From Nitrospira sp. (GTDB lineage: Bacteria; Nitrospirota; JACRHL01), in contig JALWRU010000003.1 of NCBI GenBank assembly GCA_026994095.1, forward strand, positions 1-9,786: a DNA stretch of 9,786 bases, in the 5' to 3' direction. The position numbers were made by a program, and so were the translations under genes. Position 1 is the first letter of the stretch; each line of letters opens with the position of its first letter. The notes beneath the pieces are model-generated. The model was not told the origin of the DNA, made no database searches, and was given only the letters and a program-made list of their open reading frames with translations. Below, piece by piece: positions 1 through 3,437 of the stretch.

Positions 1-215
1 CGGTGTGCGACCGGGCCGAGGAGCAGTGCCCGGTATTTCCTGGTGAGGTGGTGCGGATCCACTGGTCGGTGCCCGACCCGGCGGCCATGGTAAAGGAGTT
101 CCCGTCGCTGGTGAATGATGGCTTCCGTGCGGTGCGCGACAATCTACGCGATCGGGTGAGCCTGCTGGTGATGCAGTTCCAGCGTGGTGAGATCCCCAAC
201 GCCGGTAATCGTTGA
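1..215 (+). CDS. arsC: Arsenate reductase, low-MW phosphatase type (3' end only)
   Basis: The gene runs in from before the window; codons are in frame from base 3 and the stop is at 213-215, leaving 70 C-terminal residues. The first residues read VCDRAEEQCP-VFPG, followed by HWSVPDPA. This matches the cysteine pair segment (CD-x-A-x5-CP-x-xPG) and the H-W-x-x-x-DPA motif of thioredoxin-coupled arsenate reductases of the low-molecular-weight tyrosine phosphatase fold, where the two cysteines relay the disulfide after arsenate reduction. The remaining stretch is the usual C-terminal helix (RAVRDNLRDRVSLL). The catalytic P-loop lies outside the window, so enzyme class is inferred from the tail only. 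It belongs to the host chromosome, not to the inserted element. Its stop codon overlaps the -35 box of the tRNA promoter. A plain LMW protein tyrosine phosphatase is less likely because of the CxxxxxxC arrangement. Confidence 0.8.
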   Translation, partial: VCDRAEEQCPVFPGEVVRIHWSVPDPAAMVKEFPSLVNDGFRAVRDNLRDRVSLLVMQFQRGEIPNAGNR

Positions 216-241
216 CAGTCGAGGGCGATAGCCCCTAGAAT
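212..241 (+). promoter_or_regulatory. Promoter of tRNA-Ala
   Basis: A perfect TTGACA -35 box (212-217) is followed after 18 bases by TAGAAT (236-241). The next bases are a GC-rich discriminator, as expected for a stable-RNA promoter, and the mature tRNA begins 16 bases after the -10 box. The -35 box overlaps the stop codon of the upstream gene. Confidence 0.8.
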
Positions 242-256
242 ACCGCTCGCTTTTGT

Positions 257-332
257 GGGGCCGTGGCGCAGCTGGGAGCGCGCCTGACTGGCAGTCAGGA
301 GGTCGGGGGTTCGATCCCCCCCGGCTCCACCA
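257..332 (+). tRNA. tRNA-Ala (anticodon GGC)
   Basis: A full 76-base cloverleaf can be folded by eye. Acceptor arm is 257-263 with 322-328, D stem GCGC 266-269 with 278-281, anticodon stem CCTGA/TCAGG 283-287 with 295-299, and T stem 305-309 with 317-321. Discriminator A is at 329 and an encoded CCA at 330-332. The anticodon at 290-292 is GGC, reading GCC alanine codons. The third acceptor pair is G259-U326, the G3:U70 pair that is the known identity element for alanyl-tRNA synthetase. The gene appears intact despite the element inserted just downstream, and the left repeat starts at or just after the CCA end. Confidence 0.97.
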
Positions 333-349
333 ATTGCAGTTCCGGGACA

Positions 350-414
350 GTCCGGGACAGACCATTAAGCCCGTGTCTCCGTTGGGGATGCGGGCTTTTT
401 GTTGTCTGGTGGGG
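350..414 (+). repeat. Left attachment repeat (attL)
   Basis: These 65 bases recur without mismatch at 8088-8152. Similarity extends upstream to 331 (8069 on the right) with mismatches only at 338, 346, 348 and 349. The repeat begins about 18 bases beyond the tRNA CCA end and contains the terminator hairpin. With an integrase gene starting 84 bases further on, this is the host-element junction left by site-specific integration. A local duplication TCCGGGACAG twice in tandem (341-360) lies at its left edge and is degraded in the right copy. Confidence 0.9.
367..402 (+). terminator. Rho-independent terminator after tRNA-Ala
   Basis: Bases 367-380 can pair with 384-397 over 14 positions (a few G-U pairs) around a three-base loop, and the stem ends in a run of T (396-400). 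The outer stem is AAGCCCG/CGGGCTT. It terminates the tRNA transcript. The same hairpin is repeated at 8105-8138 at the other end of the element. Confidence 0.88.
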
Positions 415-428
415 TTCGGGGTAGTTCG

Positions 429-458
429 TTGACATCCGGCCTATTGTGGGGGTAAATA
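429..458 (+). promoter_or_regulatory. Candidate integrase promoter
   Basis: TTGACA at 429-434 is a perfect -35 box. At 18 bases distance lies TAAATA (453-458), a poor -10 box. The -10 region coincides with the GGGGGTAA motifs proposed as integrase arm sites, so integrase binding could repress its own promoter. That regulatory idea is inference. Confidence 0.4.
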
Positions 459-468
459 TCAGGGTAAC
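448..468 (+). other. Left arm-type integrase binding motifs
   Basis: GGGGGTAAA (448-456) and CAGGGTAAC (460-468) start 12 bases apart. The right end of the element has GGGGGTAAC and GGGGGTAT with the same orientation and the same 12-base spacing (7978-7997). Paired direct motifs at both ends, just inside the attachment repeats, are typical of arm sites of P4-family integrases. No binding evidence exists in the sequence itself. Confidence 0.45.
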
Positions 469-497
469 TCTGCTTTCAGCAAATGAGGTACCCCCGT

Positions 498-1721
498 ATG
501 GCCCTGACAGATACACAGATTCGCAACGCCAAACACGGACCCAAAGCCCTCAAGCTGTTTGATGGGGGTGGTCTGTTTCTCCTGTTATCGCCCAACGGGG
601 GTAAGTGGTGGCGGCTCAAATACCGTTTTGGGGGTAAGGAGAAGCTGCTTTCCTTGGGGGTATATCCTGACGTGGGGTTAAAGGTGGCCCGTATCCGCCG
701 AGAGGAGGCCCGCTCCCTGCTGACCAATGGCGTAGACCCAAGCGAACACCGCAAGGCTTCCAAACGTGCCGAGCGGGCCATTACCGAAGATACCTTTGAG
801 GCGGTAGCCCGCGAGTGGTACGCCAAGATGCGGCCCCGGTGGGTGGCCAGCCATGCGGACAAGATCATTCGCCGGTTTGAAAAAGACCTGTTCCCGTGGA
901 TCGGTACCCGTCCAGTGGGTGAAGTGACTGCCCCGGAGTTGTTGGCCGTGTTGCGGCGGATCGAAGAGCGCGGGGCGCTGGATACCGCACACCGGGCACA
1001 CCAGAACTGCGGACAGGTGTTTCGGTATGCCGTTGCCACCGGGCGGGCCGAGCGAGATACGGCGGCGGACCTGCGGGGGGCGCTGCCACCGGCCAAGGCC
1101 ACCCACTACCCGACCATCACCGGACGCAAAGAGATTGCCGACCTGCTGCGGTCCATAGAGGGCTATGGCGGGTCAATGGTTACCCGCTGCGCCCTTACCC
1201 TTGGCCTTCTGACCTTTGTCCGCCCTGGGGAGCTACGGCGAGCCGAGTGGTCCGAGTTTGACCTTGAGCATGCCGAGTGGCGCATACCTGCCCACAAGAT
1301 GAAAAGCCGGGCGCTGCACATTGTTCCGTTGGCCAAGCAATCGCTGGCGGTGCTGAAAGAACTTCACTCCCTGACCGGCCACGGACGCTACCTGTTTCCT
1401 AGCGAGCGGACCGGCGACCGGCCAATGAGTGAAAACACCGTCAACGGTGCTATTCGCCGTTTGGGGTACAGCAAAGCAGAACTGACCGGCCATAGCTTTA
1501 GGAGCATTGCCAGCACCCTTCTGAACGAAAACGGCTGGAATGGGGACTGGATTGAACGCCAGTTGGCCCATGCTGAGCGGGACGAAGTGCGGGCGGCCTA
1601 CAACCACGCCGAACACTTGCCCGAGCGAAAGAAGATGATGCAGTGGTGGGCGGACCATCTGGACAAGCTAAAAGCGGGCGCGGAGGTTATTCCGATGAGG
1701 GGGCTTGAGCATGCCGGTTAG
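498..1721 (+). CDS. P4-type tyrosine integrase
   Basis: A 407-residue site-specific recombinase that would integrate and excise the element at the repeats by strand exchange. The N-terminal about 85 residues are the Arm DNA-binding (DUF4102) domain (ALTDTQIRNAK; FDGGGLFLLL), residues about 95-190 the SAM-like core-binding domain, and the rest the catalytic domain. All active-site residues are visible: R242 (in VRPGELRRAEW), K269, H332-x-x-R335 (GHSFRS), H358 (LAHAERD) and nucleophile Y368 (RAAYNH). The start at 498 is chosen because family members begin MALTDTQ and TGAGGT lies nine bases upstream; an in-frame ATG at 483 lacks this spacing. The gene points away from the tRNA and overlaps the next gene by 11 bases, suggesting translational coupling. 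Family assignment is secure; the attachment site is inferred from the repeats. Confidence 0.96.
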   Translation: MALTDTQIRNAKHGPKALKLFDGGGLFLLLSPNGGKWWRLKYRFGGKEKLLSLGVYPDVGLKVARIRREEARSLLTNGVDPSEHRKASKRAERAITEDTFEAVAREWYAKMRPRWVASHADKIIRRFEKDLFPWIGTRPVGEVTAPELLAVLRRIEERGALDTAHRAHQNCGQVFRYAVATGRAERDTAADLRGALPPAKATHYPTITGRKEIADLLRSIEGYGGSMVTRCALTLGLLTFVRPGELRRAEWSEFDLEHAEWRIPAHKMKSRALHIVPLAKQSLAVLKELHSLTGHGRYLFPSERTGDRPMSENTVNGAIRRLGYSKAELTGHSFRSIASTLLNENGWNGDWIERQLAHAERDEVRAAYNHAEHLPERKKMMQWWADHLDKLKAGAEVIPMRGLEHAG

Positions 1722-2349
1722 GCGCTATACCGAAGGCGATGAACTGCGGCGACACACCCGAATTGAAATATCTTTCCCGGCCAAGCCCGAAGATGTGGCC
1801 ACCTTTAGTAAGGCGATTGAAGGCTCGTTAACTCAAGGGCCATTCGGTTTTGAGAGAAGCGTACAGCCTGCTGAATCATGGGCAATGGGGGTGCTTTCAG
1901 GGGCGGGCCTGCCTACAGACGGCAACTATTCCGCCAAAGGCAAGTACCCCGAAAAGATATGGTTTGCGGCAGAAATCCTAAACAAGCTCTTGTTGGTCCG
2001 AGCATTTATTGACAGGGGCGATGCCGAAAAAGCCGCTTGGTTCTCGTACGAACTGGGATTGGTCGCCGAAGAGTGGAGAGCCAGGCAGGAGTTTCCAGCC
2101 CGCGCCCGGAAGCATGGGGCGCAGATAGCCGCTGGGACCCGGCACAAGGGGGTGCAGAAAGAGAAAGCCCGCTTTTGCGCTGAATACCGGGAACTTAGGG
2201 CCTTGCTTCCTGACGCGTCCCGACCGGTATTGATTAACAAGGTGTACGACGGTGACCCGATCCCAACTGCTGCCCCTTTTTGGGCAAAAGAAGCGGACAA
2301 CAAGGACGGCTTTGTCCGCAAAGGTGGCCGACCAAAGCGGGCAAAATAA
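1711..2349 (+). CDS. Unknown island protein following integrase
   Basis: A 212-residue soluble protein without a recognised domain. Its ATG at 1711 overlaps the last 11 bases of the integrase gene and has GAGGGGG at 1697-1703 seven bases upstream, so the two are probably co-translated. A TTG six bases earlier is a weaker alternative. The middle (about 85-150) is predicted helical: the AAEILNKLLLVRAFIDRGDAEKA region, then a stretch rich in R and K (RARKHGAQIAAGTRHKGVQKEK). The C-terminus is basic (RKGGRPKRAK), suggesting nucleic-acid contact. Similar helical proteins with a basic repeat-like middle are commonly seen beside island integrases, but I cannot assign a role. No signal peptide or membrane segment is seen. 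Confidence 0.8.
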   Translation: MPVRRYTEGDELRRHTRIEISFPAKPEDVATFSKAIEGSLTQGPFGFERSVQPAESWAMGVLSGAGLPTDGNYSAKGKYPEKIWFAAEILNKLLLVRAFIDRGDAEKAAWFSYELGLVAEEWRARQEFPARARKHGAQIAAGTRHKGVQKEKARFCAEYRELRALLPDASRPVLINKVYDGDPIPTAAPFWAKEADNKDGFVRKGGRPKRAK

Positions 2350-2358
2350 ACCCTGAAC

Positions 2359-2390
2359 ATGCGCGCATAAAAGGGGTTGTTGCGCGCAAC
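2359..2390 (+). promoter_or_regulatory. Twin palindromic operator candidates
   Basis: ATGCGCGCAT (2359-2368) and GTTGCGCGCAAC (2379-2390) are perfect palindromes sharing the core TGCGCGCA. Their centres are 21 bases apart, two helical turns, so two dimers would sit on the same DNA face. The second abuts a TTGACC -35-like box at 2391. This looks like an operator ahead of the alpA-like gene; the binding protein is unknown. Confidence 0.5.
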
Positions 2391-2419
2391 TTGACCGTTT
2401 TGAAGCGGACAGGTGTAGA
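2391..2419 (+). promoter_or_regulatory. Candidate promoter of the alpA operon
   Basis: TTGACC (2391-2396) is five of six to the -35 consensus. Seventeen bases later TGTAGA (2414-2419) is a weak -10 match. The location directly behind the twin palindromes and about 70 bases ahead of the AlpA-like start supports it, but the -10 box is poor. Confidence 0.35.
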
Positions 2420-2441
2420 CACCCACAGAACCCCTCGCCAA

Positions 2442-2489
2442 TGCTCACCTTGTCCCGGATGTTCCGGGATATTACCCAAGAGGTGAGTA
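2442..2489 (+). promoter_or_regulatory. Leader hairpin covering the alpA ribosome binding site
   Basis: Bases 2442-2450 (TGCTCACCT) pair over nine positions, one of them G-U, with 2481-2489 (AGGTGAGTA). This encloses the Shine-Dalgarno sequence and the first base of the start codon. Inside lies a second perfect hairpin, TCCCGGA (2453-2459) with TCCGGGA (2463-2469) and a three-base loop. Translation of the AlpA-like protein would be blocked unless the structure is opened by a protein, an RNA or ribosomes. The function is inferred; the complementarity is visible directly. Confidence 0.5.
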
Positions 2490-2734
2490 TGCAGACAGAT
2501 CGAAATAAAGCCGTTCCGCAGCCAGCCAGCCGGTTGATCCGGCTGCGGGAGTTGACGGGCCGTGTCGGGCTGGGCCGATCCACTATCTACGAAAAAATGG
2601 CGAGCGGTGATTTTCCTGCCCCGGTCTCTTTAGGTGGCCGGTCGGTGGCGTGGAAAGAGGCCGAGATAGATGACTGGATCGCCGCACGGCCACGGGTTGC
2701 CCTTCGGCGTTCCGGGGTGGGCGATGAGCAGTGA
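2489..2734 (+). CDS. AlpA-family HTH regulator / excisionase-like
   Basis: An 81-residue MerR-like helix-turn-helix protein of the phage AlpA type. Visible family marks are RLIRLRELTGRVGLGRSTIY (helix-turn-helix), then the wing FPAPVSLGGRSVAW and the closing helix EAEIDDWIAARP. AlpA proteins of P4-like satellites activate or repress the integrase region or act as recombination directionality factors, so a role in excision is expected. The ATG at 2489 has AGGTGAG immediately upstream; an earlier in-frame ATG at 2441 has no ribosome binding site and would add 16 residues before the domain. The ribosome binding site is paired in a leader hairpin. The stop overlaps the next start by 11 bases. Confidence 0.9.
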   Translation: MQTDRNKAVPQPASRLIRLRELTGRVGLGRSTIYEKMASGDFPAPVSLGGRSVAWKEAEIDDWIAARPRVALRRSGVGDEQ

Positions 2735-3275
2735 ACGCCGCAATCGCAAAGACCAATACACGCGACTGCCCTACCTATTGCAGGATTCTGTTGCCTGGAG
2801 GACCCTGCCCGACAATGCGCGCACCCTGTTCTTGTTGTTGTGCAGACAGCACAACGGCGGCAATAACGGCAATCTTTCCCTGACTTTCACCGGGGCCAAG
2901 GCGACGGGGATGTTCAAGAGCAAGGCCCCGTTTTACAAGGCATTCGATGCGCTGTGGGAAAGAGGGCTGATTTTGCAGACCAAACGCGGGGACTGGGGCG
3001 CGGAGCGTAAATGCCACCTATGGGCCGTATGTTTATGGGGTGTGAATTCAAACCCCAAAAATGGTATCCGCAAGGCCGACCGTTCCGACTACTGGAAAAG
3101 TTGGAGGCTGGGCTGTGTCTCCCCAAACTACGAAAAAATGTCGCCATTGCTCCAGCGGCAGCGGGCGGAACAATCACGCCGGACCAAGGCGCGAATCCAA
3201 TCCAAAAACAAAGTGTGCGTTCAGAATCTGGACCCTACCGGTTCACAAAATGAACGCATGCGGCGTTTACCGTAG
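2724..3275 (+). CDS. Winged-helix / replication-initiator-like protein
   Basis: A 183-residue protein starting at the ATG at 2724, inside the end of the AlpA-like gene, with GGGGTGG at 2714-2720. The conserved part is the N-terminal about 100 residues: YTRLPYLLQDSVAWRTLPDNAR, then LCRQHNGGNNGNLSLTF, then a helix-turn-helix region ending in FDALWERGLILQTK. That arrangement (start helix, N-G-x-NNG turn, HTH, ERG-I strand) is known from winged-helix proteins in proteobacterial islands and phages annotated as HTH or replication proteins. The C-terminal 80 residues are basic and poorly conserved. The gene ends among 15-bp palindromes, of which two lie inside it, and reading continues in another frame beyond the stop, so the tail may be frameshifted. 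Role (replication start or regulator of the next gene) is open. Confidence 0.75.
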   Translation: MSSERRNRKDQYTRLPYLLQDSVAWRTLPDNARTLFLLLCRQHNGGNNGNLSLTFTGAKATGMFKSKAPFYKAFDALWERGLILQTKRGDWGAERKCHLWAVCLWGVNSNPKNGIRKADRSDYWKSWRLGCVSPNYEKMSPLLQRQRAEQSRRTKARIQSKNKVCVQNLDPTGSQNERMRRLP

Positions 3276-3343
3276 CGGCATGCGTTCAGAATCAAGACGC
3301 GTGGGCGACTTTTTGGGCACACCAACACGTTCAGAATCTGGAC
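3219..3343 (+). repeat. Cluster of four 15-bp palindromic motifs
   Basis: GTTCAGAATCTGGAC occurs exactly at 3219-3233 and 3329-3343 and as GTTCAGAATCAAGAC at 3284-3298. GTTCACAAAATGAAC is at 3241-3255. The exact copies pair GT-x-CAGA with TCTG-x-AC around a central A, with one mismatched pair. In addition TGAACGCATGC (3251-3261) and GCATGCGTTCA (3278-3288) form a perfect 11-bp inverted repeat with a 16-base loop. Copies span the 3' end of the HTH gene and the gap before the restriction-modification gene. They lie in three different reading-frame phases or outside coding sequence, arguing for a DNA or RNA role such as operator or iteron. Confidence 0.7.
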
Positions 3344-3356
3344 CGCTTTATATATA
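3330..3356 (+). promoter_or_regulatory. Candidate promoter of the MmeI-like gene
   Basis: A TATATA stretch (3349-3356) is the only AT-rich -10 candidate in the gap before the large gene. A -35 partner is weak: TTCAGA (3330-3335) at short spacing, or TTGGGC (3313-3318) too far away. The last 15-bp palindrome (3329-3343) occupies the region directly upstream of the -10, where a repressor would block polymerase. Confidence 0.3.
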
Positions 3357-3437
3357 CCAGGGTGGGTTCCCGCTGAGTGCGCTGGGGGTGCTGCCTCCGT
3401 GTGGAATTGGTGCAGCAATCCTGTATCCTGCCACCCT

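Noticed and set aside
476..1102. 208-codon minus-strand frame opposite the integrase gene
   Set aside because: Lies wholly opposite a clear integrase with intact motifs; the translated sequence is rich in S, R and P and shows no domain, as expected of an antisense shadow in GC-rich DNA.
3219..3343. CRISPR-like repeat array
   Set aside because: Only four copies, two degenerate, with unequal spacing (22, 43 and 45 bases) and no cas genes; palindromic operator or iteron is a better reading.
3399..3437. GTG start adding 13 residues to the MmeI-like protein
   Set aside because: The added residues (MWNWCSNPVSCHP) do not resemble the family N-terminus, which begins MTPDEFIRKWQ; kept only as an alternative because the ATG lacks a ribosome binding site.
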